A stretch of DNA of 64,000 bases from Thozetella sp. PMI_491 (GCA_021432635.1 MU270024.1:62001-126000), one strand, 5' to 3'; shown: positions 23,709-36,700, counted from the first letter of the stretch. A program made the numbers and translations. Notes: generated by a model from the letters alone, not told the origin.

Positions 23709-24832
23709 AAGCACGACCTAACCCTACATGGCTCGAAGACTCCTTGTACAGACAGTGATTTCTTTTTTTTTAATCTCTAAATTTCGTTGCGACCGTCACT
23801 ATGCCCATGCAAGCTAAACCAAACTAATAATCCTCCAAGTCAGCTCCAGGTTCGGACAATTCCATAACCTAGTAGCAAGTCAAAAATCAAGCATGTCTTA
23901 TCTGAATATTTGCGCTAATCTTTCTAGCCAATAACGTGCAAGCAATTACAATACAATGTACCCCACGACAGATATGCTCGCGGCATTGGAATACTAACTA
24001 GCGCTCAGGCTCAATTCTTTACCGATGCCGGTGGTTTGTTCATTTACGAGATCGGAGCCCTCTTGTCACATCAGCACATGGTCGGCCGGTTGTTTATGCA
24101 TCGCGCGAACTATCTGAGAAAGAAGGTAGAGCGTGGACAGTAGCAGCAGAATGATAAAGTCAACTTTTAACATGCAAAGTACTAGAGTATCAACGATGTG
24201 AAATGGCCGAAGTTAGTTAGGCGGAGTTCTTCGTCCGATAAAGAGTCTCTGTAAAACATGCTGCCAGTCTGGAACTTGTCGTGTCCGACTGACTCTTCGT
24301 GCGAGGCCATAGTTAGGGGCCTATCGCCTCCTTAATGTTCACCATGATAGACAGGTGATCTGCGACTGAGAAAATAGCGAAGGTTTAGATAAGTCCCATA
24401 CTCTTGAAGGCCCTCCCCATCTTTATATCGCTGATTCGACTGCCAGGTAAGGAGGAGTGCAGCCGGCACCACTACAGGGCCCATACATCACGCGTAAGAC
24501 AAAGATTAGACGTCCCCACGTGGAGACGAGACTATTACAGAGGGCGGTCTAGACGCGAGGCACAAATCGCGTGGTTGTGTGGCCCGTGCGAATGCTTCTT
24601 TAGCCGGCGTATGTGCGAAATGTCGCTCGCATGCGTACTAGACCGAATTATCGCGGGGCTAGGGGCAAAACTCGATGACCGCTTCATTTCATTCGCCGTC
24701 CGCTGAGCAGCATTTGCGCCTCGGGCATTCTTATAACTCGGGTGCCAAGCAACCATAATCGAATGTAATGATTCTTTGTCGCTTTACTGGAGCGAAGCAC
24801 TCCGGAACCAAGAAGCTAAGTTATACTTGATT
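23709..24832. other. intergenic, nothing recognised
   Basis: No gene is supported. A frame at 24404-24706 has no family features. Confidence 0.4.
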
Positions 24833-25866
24833 TCAGGGGAATGCTATTTCAGAGGCTTCGAGTTCCCGTGAAATGGACATGCCATGGAGTTCGGAAACTC
24901 TCTGTACGCTGCGTCTATCTAGTTCATATTGAATTGGCCCACCGACAGGCATGGCGGTGACTTGTTTGTCTGAATATGCCTGAGCATAGGCAGCCCCAGG
25001 AACAGCAGGGTTGCCCATATCCCGGCCCTGTCGCCGACGCAAGGCGCAAAAGCCCAAGCCAAGAATGGCAGCCAGCCCAACCACGCCGGATGCGACCCCG
25101 ACCCCAACCGCTGCACTAGTTGATAGACCCCCGGAGGACCCAGTGACTTGCCCGGTGAACTGGCTGCCTGATGTAGTTGAAGCAGTGGCATCTTGGGTAG
25201 TTGGAGCCGCGGTTGATTGAAGGCGTATTTGGACGCTATTAGCTAGGATTGCGAAACCCGGCGCCAGCTCTGGGGGGAAGACAGACGTAGAAGTCGCACC
25301 GTCTGAGCCTATGGAAAGTGCTGTTATGCTAAAGACTGTATTGGGAAAGAAGCTGCATGGCTGAGCTGAATACCATGGCAGGGCATTTATCCTGGTCTCT
25401 GGTGCGCAGAGATAGCCACTGTAGTGCAAAATAAGTCGGAAATGTGGAGTGATAGACCTGGAGACGATGGTAGTACCTACCTTGGGCAGCATGTTGCCAC
25501 GGTCTCTGGGATCTTCCCGATAGTATTGACTGAGGAGCAGGCGGTGTAATAGCCCTGAGGACAAACTCCGGGAGAGAACACGGCCGAAAAACTGTATCCA
25601 GAAGGAAAACAAGTAGATGTGCTGACAAGGCCTAACCAGCAAGGGTTGCAGTTCGAGAACTGGTTGCCAGGTCCCAGGCCGATGGTAAAACTTGTCGGAT
25701 AGCCATAGTCCGACATGAGCGAGACCTCAGTGAAGCAATTGGGAGGCGGGACAAACGTGGTTGTGAGCGGTGCGGCGGGGCCAGTGGATGCTCGGCGCGG
25801 AAGTTCCTGCCCAGCGAAGACCGAAGCAGACAGTGCGGACAAGCCCAAGAGGAGATAAATATGCAT
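24833..25866 (-). CDS. cell-surface protein with signal peptide, Cys-rich ectodomain and one membrane helix
   Basis: Exons 25866-25481 and 25418-24833 give 323 residues. The order is: signal peptide (MHIYLLLGLSALSASVFAG), an ectodomain with about ten Cys (NCNPCWLG, GVCPQGYYTAC, TCCPSGYLCAP), a Ser/Thr-rich stalk (residues about 190-225), a membrane helix (VGVGVASGVVGLAAILGLGF) with the basic stop-transfer RRRQGR, and a cytoplasmic tail ending in an acidic segment. The 62-base intron (25419-25480) is standard and joins TCC-PSGYLC. The architecture resembles Wsc/Mid2-type wall sensors but I did not recognise a WSC domain. A role at the wall or plasma membrane is inferred. Confidence 0.78.
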
Positions 25867-28703
25867 GATTGCAGCGACCGCGATATTGAAGCTTATGTTA
25901 CGCCGGTGCCAAGACTTTGTTCGACCGGCGATAAAACCTACTTCGTGCAGAGTTAGGGGAACAGCTGAAATTCTAGGCTAAATCTCGCTTTAATGGCGGC
26001 GTAATACTCGGGGAAAGATTGGACCGATGCTGACCTTTTAGCTCGATCGTCCTAGGTGGAAGCTGAAGATTGTGGCTGGATTTTTGTATGTACTGTACTT
26101 TGATGAGGTGGCGCTTCCTACATGAGAAAACTTTGTGGAGCTAACGTCGCTCAATACTGGCTGGCTACAATATCTGGCGCTATTCAGCAAAAGCTAGCCT
26201 TTGAGGGCTGTACCATGACAAGAAGAAACTATAAGCTAAGTTTCAAAGGGTATAATAACGATAATTTATAAGCCGTTAACATTGTAATACTACTGACTTT
26301 TGTATTTTCAGACACAACTAAGCAGATAGCTCTTATCAAAGAAGCTGTCAATAAGATCGATGAAGAAAGGTAAAGCTGTTAATCTTGCCTTATTAGCGTT
26401 ATCTTAATTATTAGTCCCACGACGAGCGAGATTATCGGCTCTCCAGCAGGAATTATAGACATCAGGGCTATCATCTCCCTATTGCGCATTACTAGATATA
26501 TAGTGCGTTATGTTTACATTACTATATATAATCTGACCAGTACTCCGCTAGCTATCTTCGATTTATTTTGAATACCTATATCTCTCGCTAATACCGTTAT
26601 TAGGACAAAGGCGGAGAATTCCTGAATAGATATGAGAGTAGAGGATGTGGCTAAGCTTGGGATAAGGGTTAAAGGAATGATGAAGAGTTCAATTGGCACC
26701 TGTGTTACAAAGGAATAATGTAATAGAAACCGGAATTTTATCTTAGTATGCAGTATAAGCGGCACGGAGTTGCCATAATTACCATGGCTTTATATATGTG
26801 GCAAACATTGTCTAAATTCAGTTCACTAAATGGCTCTAGAATATTCACGTCATTATAAAGTAGGATTTTGAGTGATTGGCACGAGAAGGCAGTCAACGGA
26901 GAGGAATGGAGTCGTAAGGTACGCGAACCTAATATAATGTGCCAGTGTTCTCCAGGGTATTATTATTAGGCAAGTACGTCTTCTTAATTGAAGGTTCCAT
27001 TATACTCTCACATGCTCAACAACACTTCTAGAAAGCTCATATCAAGCTAAGGAAGAGTTGAAAACCTGAGGCAATGTGAAACCGTGAGTCGGAATGCGCC
27101 TGTAGCGGCCCGTCGCTTATCTTCATATTAGAATTTCCTACATAGTTTATCATCTCAGGTCACTGAATACTACTAGTCGTTTTCCCATCCTAAGATCTAG
27201 AGGCTTGATAAAGGCCTTTGAATTTCTTTTCGAATTTACGAAAGGCGTCTAGAGCTCGTTTCTCATGAGTCGTACTTGAGCTTGCAGGATAGTTTGACCG
27301 GCGAAATACTAGGACAGCATCATCATGAGATGCTTGGTCTTGGTAGCTTTGGCGTTGTTCCCAACATATTGTAGAAAGATGTATGATAGTTGAACTCGAG
27401 CCGAGAGGTTTGCGTGAAGACATGCTGCTAATGTATACCTATCTCAGGGCTTTGTAGAGCAGACGATATACGAGGATTTCTTACATGCTGGAAAATCTAA
27501 GATCTAGCAGCGGCGAATAGATAGTGCTGGGGGTGGGTTGAGGGTTGAGGGTTTCGTGATTGGTAGATAACAACGATTGAAGCAGGCTTAAGGATTCGTT
27601 CGCTTTTTACATCATGCAATGGTGTACGAGGATGGAGATCCTCTGACGTGTCTGCTGGTTATCTGCTACATTTTATACTACATATCTTTGCCCCGCACCT
27701 AGGTTGAGACTATCATCCTCCGGATGCTCAATCTGCATCCCTCAATCAGCTTTCGCATATTTCCTCCGCCAGACATCGTCCCCGACTACCCGGTAATCGC
27801 AGCATACAGTTTCTATTTGCTCGATGCTATGTACATACCCAGTTTGTTCTCCTCAGACGAACGTTTCGATAGACGAAAAACTCTCCGGATGCTATTTCGC
27901 TCGTAAACGAAGAGGCCACCCAAACCGTAGCCTTCTTGATTATGTTTACCCGCGTTTGGATAGCGGTGGCTTGGTCCAGCGCAGCAGTAGCTCAGTTCTT
28001 GACTGACTTCCTCCCTTTTCCTCCCCTCTTTAACCTGGGTTTTAACCTGCGTGCTTAGTGAGCTAGTTACTCTACCAGATAGTTGCTGAGCGAGTAAATT
28101 GCTTGTGATCTTGGGGGTTTAAAGGAGGGGTATGCGGGGTCCCCCCTCGGTGGCTACGCGATGACCACAGTCGGAAGTAAGCATCATGCGAGGGTAGTGA
28201 CCAATAGCACCCCCTTAGAGGTGGTGCACAAGGCTCCCGGAGCTCCGCGGAGAGCCAGCCGTAGTCGCCAGATCGCTATCCTTACATTGGCAATAGTATT
28301 AGTAGGCGTACGAAGCTCCCGAAGCGTAGCCGAGGGCCAGCGAAAGTAGCCTACGCTACTCTTTTCCTCGCTGATGGGTGCAGGTCAGAAAAATGACTGC
28401 TTAGTCCCGCAGGGTGGCATCGCGAGGCGTTATTTTATCCTCTTGTATTTCAATAAAAAAAGATGCTTGTGCAGCATAGATCCGGCTTGTCGGGATATTT
28501 CAGGTTTGAAAAAAAAAAAAGAATCTATTGCGGGAAGCTCTAGTCTTCCCATCGCACTGAAGTGGGAAAATGGCCACTGGGTGATTACAGCCACATTATG
28601 CAGCAACGACATGCTAAAAGAGTGTCCAACTAATGCTAAGGTATAAAGAAAATGTACTAAGGTAGTAATCTAATGCACCCATGCTCATCCGTTCGCGGCT
28701 AAA
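25867..28703. other. long gene-poor region
   Basis: About 2.8 kb with no supportable gene. Short frames at 27190-27423 (minus; ends in a Lys/Phe-rich helix) and 28374-28646 have no family features. A TA-rich stretch lies at 26240-26580, and a CG-rich low-complexity patch at 28300-28345 (GAAGCTCCCGAAGCGTAGCC) resembles words at 45780-45840. Confidence 0.4.
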
Positions 28704-31700
28704 CTATATTCGGCCGTTCTTGACGACTGGCTCCTTGAAACATTGAGCATTTGGCCAATTGTTGCCGGTGCTTTCATAGGAGATTTTCTGGTCGAACTGC
28801 GGATCCTTACGGCACTTGATGCCGTCTACCCCGGGGCAGGTCAGCGAGCCCACAGCGTCGTGGCCGGCGTTGTGATAGGTGCAACCTTTGAGATAATTGG
28901 CATCAATGGTGAGGTCAACGTCCTGGAAAGCGCGTGTGGCCCCCGTTATATCCACTGGTGTGACAAGTACGGCCTCATCTTCGCAGAGGAAGATTGTACT
29001 GCTATAGCCAAATACAAACACCTCCCAGTTGCGGTAGTAAGTAGTGGTCGTGCTGAAGATCGCCGTCTCTGCAAAGGTGATGTAAACCGCGATTGAAGGC
29101 TCAGGAGGGGAGCCATGCCTGTTTGGAATCAACATTGACCTCGTTCTCTAGCACCTGCCCGTCAAAGTCGTGACAGAACTCGTACGGGTGTGTTTGCCAG
29201 ATATCTGTGTGATCCTGGATGTCCTTAGGGTTGCATCTGATCACTCCTTCGTCGCCGATAGTATGCGATGGTTGGCTCGTGGGAGGCGTGGTGAGAGTGT
29301 TGTCAGTGTTTTCGTAGTGGCCGTGCCTATGCCGGCTCCCGATGGTATATAATCTGATGCTGTGCTGCCCTCCCCGGGCACATCATCTGGGTTACGTCGT
29401 AGTCGTCCTCATCGTCCAAGATGTCCATTGCCGGGCATGAACCTTCTGGGTCTTCATCGTCGTCATCATCTTCTTCTTCTTCCTACGGTCTGGATTAGAT
29501 ACCGCCCGGGCTTGCTTATAGAATTGCGATATACGCCAAGGCGCCGAATGACTCACCTGCTGTTCATAATAGTTGGGTTGATTGTTCGTGTTTACTGGGC
29601 CTGGCTTTCCTCCTGGAGGGATTGGCTTGATAGTAACCTCTGGCAGCTGCAGTAGCTCGGGAAACTTGACAGCGCAAATCTTGATAGTGACGAAGAGAAT
29701 ATGGATTTCAGGCACAATGGCTTTAAGGCTAGTATTGGAACGATAATTTGGTCGGATTAGAACCTCTCTCGCTCTACACTGTCATTCTCTTTACCTTGAC
29801 CTTCTTAGTTGTCTCTGGCGTCGGAGTGTCTGTCGTCGTAAGGTCAGACGCCATTACTGTTGCAATTGGCGGTGTCCAGGTCATCGTGCATACGAAGGGA
29901 GGAAATAGTAGCGTGCACGGATAGGAGCATGAGACGACCCGGTCGCCGTCCCAGAAGTCGCCGTCCATGTATAACGTGCCATCCACGTCGTTATCGTCTC
30001 GATAGAGTTCACCAAAGGTAAAATTGTTGAGGGGAAGACCGGGTGGAATGATGAAAGGGACAGGAAATATAGTTCCAGCCGGGACTATGACCTGACTCGA
30101 TAACGGCCTACCCGTTGGATATACCGTTCCATCGGAACTAGTTACTTGTTAGTTTAGTACAAACCCAGTAGTAGGATGAGCCCCCGGGGAATGAGAACTC
30201 CAGCCCCAATCTTGAGGGGATTGCCCACGCTTTCTCCCAGGCCACAGCACGTAGAGGTGATAGGCCGTGCAAGATCACATATCTATGACAGGCCTTGAGC
30301 ATTGAGTCCATTCATGACAGAAACCTCATCCTCGATATAGATCGTACTCACATTGCACGGATCCCCCCCGGGGCCGACCGGTGAGTTTTGGTTCCCATCG
30401 TTTGGCGTGTTATCAATATCGCTCACCACAGGGTCTGCGATGGTGAATATAGCGGATGGGGCGGCAGTAGTTGCAGGAAATGGGATGACAGTAGCATCGT
30501 TCGAGGAAATGTAGCGTGGACCGCTCCCCAACGTACCACCAGCGCCTCCTCCACCATTGCCATTTTCACTACCACCCGGCCCGCCTCTAGGGAGTACCAC
30601 TACGATTAATAAGGAACCCGAGAAAAAAAGATATGAACCTTTAGATAAGGAGGAATCGGCAAATTTCACTTACATCGGCCCACCACCGGCAGCACCCATC
30701 CAGGCCAGGATTACGTCGAGGTAGTTGATGTGGTTGTCTTTCGCGGAAAAAGCGACGCCGCTATCTGGGCTGATCATTTCAACGGAATCTTTCGTCGCTA
30801 GGCTATACACACAGATATCATTGCTCTGGGCAACTTCCGCTATACGATCTTGACAGACGTGTTGATCAATGCAGGAAGCGTCGTAGCTTTGGAACCAAGA
30901 GTATAGCCCCGCGCAGTAGAGATAGATATGAGCGCTATTAATAATTCGCAAAGGCCAGGATGTGGTGCAGGACTTCGAACCCGGATCGCAGTATCTGAAA
31001 GCAGGATCGGCTCTGTAGAGGTCAACATTCGTGAAGGGCTGTAGTGCGTTCGGCACTGGCTAGAAATAGGGAGATTCTGTCCTGGTCATTCCCATGAAGA
31101 TGTGCGATGCGCCAACAACGTGACACTGGTATAAAACACAGTGCTCGACCCCTGTTCCCCAGAACCATACAGGTCCTGGGCCTTCGATTGAAAGGCCTCC
31201 ATCGAGTCAGTCGTAAGTGTAACGGAAAGACGAGCTATGAGAACTCGCCTCGACCAACAAAGATGTCAATTTCGGTTCCAGGAAATGTTTCGATTTCCTG
31301 CGTTTTAGCACTAAAGGTTAGTCTTCTGACCACTTCCACTGTAAAGAACAGTATTTCACTGCACTATAGAACTTACATCGTCCGCTACCCAAAACCAAGT
31401 GTTTTCAAAGTAACCCGATGCCTTGGAAGTGACATGAACTAGGATCGAGGTCGCAATGCATCTGGGGTTCACGCTGCCGGTGAGCTTAGGGCAGTTCGCA
31501 ACCTGTAGGTCAGACCCAGCTGCACCGCCGACGCGGACGTGGGAATCTATAGCGATCCGGTTAGACTCCTGGCTTTCATATAAATTGAAGGAGAGCTATA
31601 CATACCCCACATAGCTGCCGCTGGAATCTTAGTTAGCAAATCGTGACCTGCCCTCTTATCGAACCGGTTGGGGTCATAGTTCCTACTACGGAAGGAAGCA

Positions 31701-31750
31701 GAACGAATTTTTAACGTGGATTTACAAGCGATAGCACTGAACGCCTTCAT
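28704..31750 (-). pseudogene. GH55-like (exo-beta-1,3-glucanase-related) wall protein, 5' truncated and decayed
   Basis: Reading down the minus strand from 31620, spliced pieces give AAMWDSHVRVGGAAGSDLQ, then NTWFWVADD, FVGRGLSIEGPGPVWFWGTG, HIFMGMTRTESPYF, PVPNALQPFTNVDLY and IYLYCAGLYSWFQSYD. These are the successive landmarks of the second beta-helix of GH55 proteins. Introns near 31548-31606 and 31300-31385 are normal; 31197-31248 is best read as GC-AG. Downstream lie Gly/Pro/Thr-rich linkers and further Cys-bearing modules to 28704. The first beta-helix half (about 350 residues) is missing, and a TAG at 31060-31062 sits where a Gln is usual, so it is a broken gene. Exon joins below 30280 are not resolved. 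Confidence 0.6.
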
Positions 31751-32748
31751 TCTGCTGTCGTGAACTATGGTTCAACATAACTATGCTTGTGTTTAGCCAT
31801 CTTTTATGAACCTAATTGTGAAGGATCTTTGTTTCCACCTACGGCCATGGAGTAATTTCTGAGCTTAGTTATTGGTCACATCATGTGAGATCAGGTAGAA
31901 ATGGTCGAACTCGGCCACCGTCTTTGATATTGAGAGTTCTCTATTAAGGCAGGGATAAATAAAACTCACTTCGAGAATTGCTCGAAGATAATGAAAAGCA
32001 ATCACATAATCTTGTCCTGGTTTCTGGATCTACACTGCTTCTAGAAGACAAAAATACGACCAACCAGTTTCTCTTTGAAAAAGTTGAGTCATTTGAAGAC
32101 TACTGTTTACTCCCCTATGTGCTCAGATCACGTTGATAAGTCAACGCTAGCACCACCTTTACCTTACACATTTTTAAGGTGGGGCTTTCAATTATTACGC
32201 TTTGCCTAAACATCGTGGATTCCGAGAGCGGGAGCGAGAACGAAATATCTATACGCACGGTTGGGATCCACATTAGCGTGCGTGCTGTACATCCACCAGC
32301 CGGCAGTCACCCTCTAGCGTAGCCTGGATGGTCGGCTATGGTGTGGGACCTGCGTCATATGGAAGTTACAACCCGGACGAGCAAGGGGGTCCGCAGAACG
32401 ACTCATTTGACCGGTGATAGGTACAACAGGCTCAGGAGCAGTCCAATCTCAAGCCAGCACGCCATCAAGCCGGGGGTCTGGAACTACTTCGTAAACAAAC
32501 CCGCCTCCCCCTACGCCGGCACTAAGAGGGTTGCAGCATAATGTTTGATTTTGTTCAGTACTTCTTAAAGCTTAGCTTAAATTTCCTTGATATGCTACAC
32601 TACCAGCAAATTACGTACCTCTCCATATGGAGGCCGATCCTCTTTCTTGGATCTCCCGTATAATGCCATCCACTCCTAATCGAAGACCATGGGCACGGTT
32701 TGAAAGTTTCAAATCTGCTCCAAATCTCTTGTTTGCGTAAATTCCATC
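31751..32748. other. intergenic, nothing recognised
   Basis: The missing 5' half of the GH55-like gene is not found here. No other coding signal was seen. Confidence 0.4.
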
Positions 32749-34365
32749 ATGTTTAAATCTCACTTTCAGACGGCTCTTCTGCTCCTTCGAGTGGCGGGGC
32801 TGAGTCATGCTCGAGCAATCTCTACCGCGACGGCAACCTGCTCCATTCTAGCAGCGGACTACCCAGACCTAACCCTATACGCCCAAAACAGTTCTTACAC
32901 GACCATAAATGAGGGTTAGAGAACCTGCATGAATGTATGAAAGCAAAGGGAACGGAAATGCTAACATGTATAGATTACTGGAGCGCTGAGGACTGGCCCG
33001 GCCCGGCGTGCATTTTCACCCCTACAAGCGCCGAGATCGTCTCGTACGCTATCAAGACATTGGCCGTGTCGGGAGTATCTTTCGCAATTCGTGGGTCTGG
33101 AGGCATGCCAGTACTAGGTGCTGCGAATGTAAACTCGTCAGGCATCCTACTTGCGTCTTCCAACTTGACTTTGTTGCAGATTTCGGACGACCATTCCACT
33201 GTAGCGGTTGGGGCGGGGAACAACTGGGCTGCTGTTTATGATTACCTAGACCCTTTCGGCCTTACGGCTGTGGGAGGCAGGCTAGGTATTGTCGGCGTGC
33301 CGGGCTGCTTGCTGGGCGGCTGCATGTCGTTCCTGTCCAACGAGTACGGCTGGGGCTCGGCCCATGTTGTAACCTACGAAGCTGTTTTTGGTAACGGCAC
33401 GATTGTGAACGCCACAGCCACGAACGAGCACTCTGACTTGTTCTGGGCACTTCGTGGAGGCGGCAGCAACTTCGCCGTTGTCACTCGATTCGACATACAA
33501 ACTCTTCAGATTCCAGTCATGTCCCTAGGCCAGTTATCATATTCCGGAGACGTCGGCCGTTCCATGATCCAGGTGCTGCATGATTATGCTCATGACGGCG
33601 CCCTCGATAACCGCACTTTCGTACTACCAACCTTTTCGTACGTCCCAGCCGTCGGCTCAAATGTCTCTTATTCGGTGGAATTGTACTACAGAGGAAACGA
33701 TACCTCGCTCGCCGCGCTTGCCAACTTCACTGGCGCAGGCTTGACTCCCTCTAGCAACACTTTCGCCGCTCGTACCATGGCCGACTGGACTGTAGAGTCT
33801 GATAAGGGTATGGACTCGGTTCACGGCGAAACATTCCGCTTCTACGCTGGCAAGTTGGGCCTTGACTGTGCTCACTGCTCTCTTACTAACACCGAACCTG
33901 CTCACAGTGTCATTACTTGCCGATTTAGATGCTATGAACAAGCTGCACGATATTTTCTTCGGCCGTACCCAGGCAATTGGTCCCGATATCACCGGCTTCA
34001 TCTCCACGATGGCTATGAATACTGTCACTGAGTCGTTTATTATAGCCGGTCGCGGTGAAGATCCCTCAGGCGATCCAATGGGTATCGACGCAACCAAGGC
34101 CCCGTACCTATTCACCGAGATGACCATCGCTTGGGCCCTCGCTAGCGACACCCTGACCATTGCCACACTGCAGGCCAATATCCAAGCTGATGTTGAAGAA
34201 CAGTTGGGTGAATTCTTGAGCACGTTCCTATACCTGAACAATGTGGGTGGTGGACAGTCACCATATGCTGGTTATAACGAGGACTATTTGGCCCGATTGA
34301 TAATTAGAGACCTATATGACCCTTCACGCGTGTATACAGATCAGGTCGTTGGGCCTTTAAACTAG
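32749..34365 (+). CDS. secreted FAD-linked oxidase, berberine-bridge-enzyme-like
   Basis: Exons 32749-32914, 32974-33867 and 33908-34365 give 505 residues, the usual family length. A signal peptide (ALLLLRVAGLSHARA) is followed by the FAD-binding_4 domain: ACIFTPTSAEIVSYAI, NNWAAVYDYL, GGCMSFLSNEYGWGSAHV, HSDLFWALRGGGSNFAVVTR. The C-terminal block includes LAIIRDLYD-like residues and QSPYAGYNEDYL in place of the usual YxNY region. Splicing of the last intron (40 bases, TACTAAC branch, 33868-33907) is inferred from the frame change. At the usual R-S-G-G-H flavin-attachment site the sequence reads R-G-S-G-G-M-P, so the His that binds FAD covalently appears to be absent. It may bind FAD non-covalently or be impaired. 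Such enzymes oxidise alcohols or secondary metabolites. Confidence 0.82.
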
Positions 34366-35393
34366 CATAGCTACCCGCAAACCCGTGAGGCAGACTAAGG
34401 AAGGTACTTACCTAGCTATAGGGGTTCGGCGCGGTAGCCGAAAGAATCTAGAGTACGGCCCCTCTTGGCCGCAACAATTTCTTTCACCTATCCCCGACGT
34501 TCAGCAAACCCCAGTTGGAGGGTGCCACGCTGACCAGCCTATCGCAGGCGATTCACACTAGATGACCTGAATTCTTCCTTTGATCTATGCTTATCCTTAG
34601 CAGCCACCTAAGCACTTATCATCGCCTGGATTATTTGGCGCGACGAACACGATATTTAGCTTACACGTATTGTTTTTATCCTAAGAAGTAGGTGAATGTC
34701 TAGAAGAAATAAAGAGATTTCAATTGTCTAAACAATTGAGATAGCCATAAGTTTATTTTTATCTTTCATGCAAGGTAATTTATCTACAGTAAGCCAAAAA
34801 GATGGGCTTCTCACACGTACCAAAAAAGTCCCATCAATCCACGTAGTAGAATCCGTACGTAGCATCTTCAAATACAGCGAGAATCCAGTAACAACGACCT
34901 TTAATCCACTATGATACAAACAGCGTCACGTGCAACATTCATTAAGGTTGCTGAACACCGCTATGATAGTGGCAGTAAGGTTTAGCCGCACTACAGCGAG
35001 CTCGTGAAAGCTCTGACCATGCCACGTTATAAAAGCTTTGAGAAAAAGTTGTCCACGGCCAAGGTGACCCCATCGGCGTCGGCCTTCCTCCGATGGCCAC
35101 GGCTATGAGGAGAAGAGAGTAGCCGCTTTGTGAGCCATCTTGAATCTCGACCAACTTACTCGCTCGTTTTGTTTATATTTTCATGAATCAAAATGGTCTC
35201 TAACTAGCTATTATATTTATTCTAGGAGATGGCTTAAAAATAGAAACGCCGAGTTTAGAAAAACACAGTACACTAGTCCGAATGTGGTTTAGACAGCGAT
35301 TGGCATGGCGGGGCAGCATCCTTTCATTTCGAGGAGAGTCCGACGTAATGTCGTGGGTTTTCCACTTAGCAACCCGCCGAGGGGACGAACAGC
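34366..35393. other. intergenic, nothing recognised
   Basis: No gene is supported; moderately AT-rich. Confidence 0.4.
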
Positions 35394-36700
35394 ATGCACA
35401 CTATTCGGTTCCATCATAAGTCACGAGGTGGCTGCAACAATTGCAAGCTGCGTCGCATCAAAGTAAGTCTGTTTGCTGCACGTGAGGTCCTCCGTCCGCT
35501 TATGTAGTGGCAGTGCGACGAAGCCAAGCCAGAATGCTCGTCATGTCGGCGTCGCGCCGTCGAATGCATCTACGCTACCCGGGGAAGAAAAGTACCAGAA
35601 AATGAGTCCCCTACTCCGCCAGCCCCAAGAGATGTCTCTAGCTCTAGCCCCGGGCCTCAATCCATACCTCAATCCATACCTCAATCCATACCTCAATCCA
35701 TACCCCCCAGGTTAATTGGCTTTCCGATGGGCCGCACTACAGCTCCAAGAGCCTCCTAGACCTCCGTCTTATGCATCATTATTGCATGTTCACGGCGCCA
35801 GATTTCGCTAGCGACTTCGTCCCGATAGTCTCCAAGGCCTTGAGCGTGGATCTTCCTCGCCTCGCCCTTGAGCACGAATTCCTCTTGGACGCCCTACTCC
35901 TCGTCTCCATGGTTCACCTCTGTTGCACCAACCAAACCTCGCCCGAATGCCTGCCCATCTATCTGTATCGAGATCAGGCACTGCGCGGCCTGCGACAAGC
36001 ACTTGCCGACATATCATCTGACAACAATGACGCAGTAAGAGGAGCATCCATCCTCCTGGCACAAATGTCGTTCGCGACGGACCGTTTCACGAAACAGCCG
36101 GGGCTTTGGATCGTCAATTGGATGATGTTGGCTTTGGGTCAGCGGAATTTCCGGCCCTCCGGAACGTGGAGCGGCGATTCTGTCGACGAATGTGTCCCTA
36201 GAACCTTCACATATCTGCCTAGGTCTTGGTTGAAGTACCCTGCTACTTCGGCCATTCCTACCGCCCTTCAACGCGCCCTCGACAAGGAAACCACCCGGGA
36301 TAACACACAGAACTATGATTCCATCCTCCGAGAAGCCGCGAAGGAGCTCGGGGGCCTTTTTGAAATTTTAAAGTCCCCCTACGATGAGATAGAACTAGAG
36401 AAACGGATAAAGGCATACGCGTTCGACTTGATGCCGCCAGACCTGCTCAGGTTGATTCAGGAGCGACAACCCCAGGCTCTGGTCATCGTAGCACACTACA
36501 TCATATTCTTCAAATTTTCCCGCAAAGACTGGATGTACCAAGGCCTCCCCGATCACGACATCGAGATAATTCAGGCAGCTATTCATCCTGATTGGGAGGA
36601 ATATCTTGCTCTTCCCAATATGGCCAGGCACATAACCGATCAAGCTGCTCTGGCCGAGCTTCTGACTAGCAATTTATACACCATGGAGAGAGAAACATAG
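35394..36700 (+). CDS. Zn2Cys6 transcription factor with a frame break
   Basis: Exon 1 (35394-35462) encodes MHTIRFHHKSRGGCNNCKLR and the intron 35463-35513 splits the zinc cluster. Joined, it reads GCNNCKLRRIKCDEAKPECS then SCRRRAVEC, with six Cys in order. A linker with SIPQ repeated from a 12-base tandem repeat follows. The regulatory part, from VNWLSDGPHYSSKSLLDLRL to MERET at 36700, is in another frame: the C6 run at 35703-35708 is one base away from joining the two. The regulatory part (DLRLMHHYCMFTAPDF, ALLLVSMVHL) is typical of the fungal_trans_2 superfamily. Either the gene is recently broken or the homopolymer was misread. It lies between an FAD oxidase and an RTA1 gene. Confidence 0.75.
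35655..35702 (+). repeat. 12-base tandem repeat, four exact copies
   Basis: CCTCAATCCATA is repeated four times without change inside the linker of the Zn2Cys6 gene, encoding PQSI units. It runs directly into a C6 tract where the frame breaks. Confidence 0.95.

Noticed and set aside
24404-24706. 100-codon frame
   Set aside because: Cys/Arg-rich composition but no zinc-finger spacing; no support.
26280-26375. Short peptide resembling a transposase N-terminus (KQIALIKEAVNKIDEER)
   Set aside because: Too short, followed by stops, with no second domain or terminal repeats; could not be tied to a transposon.
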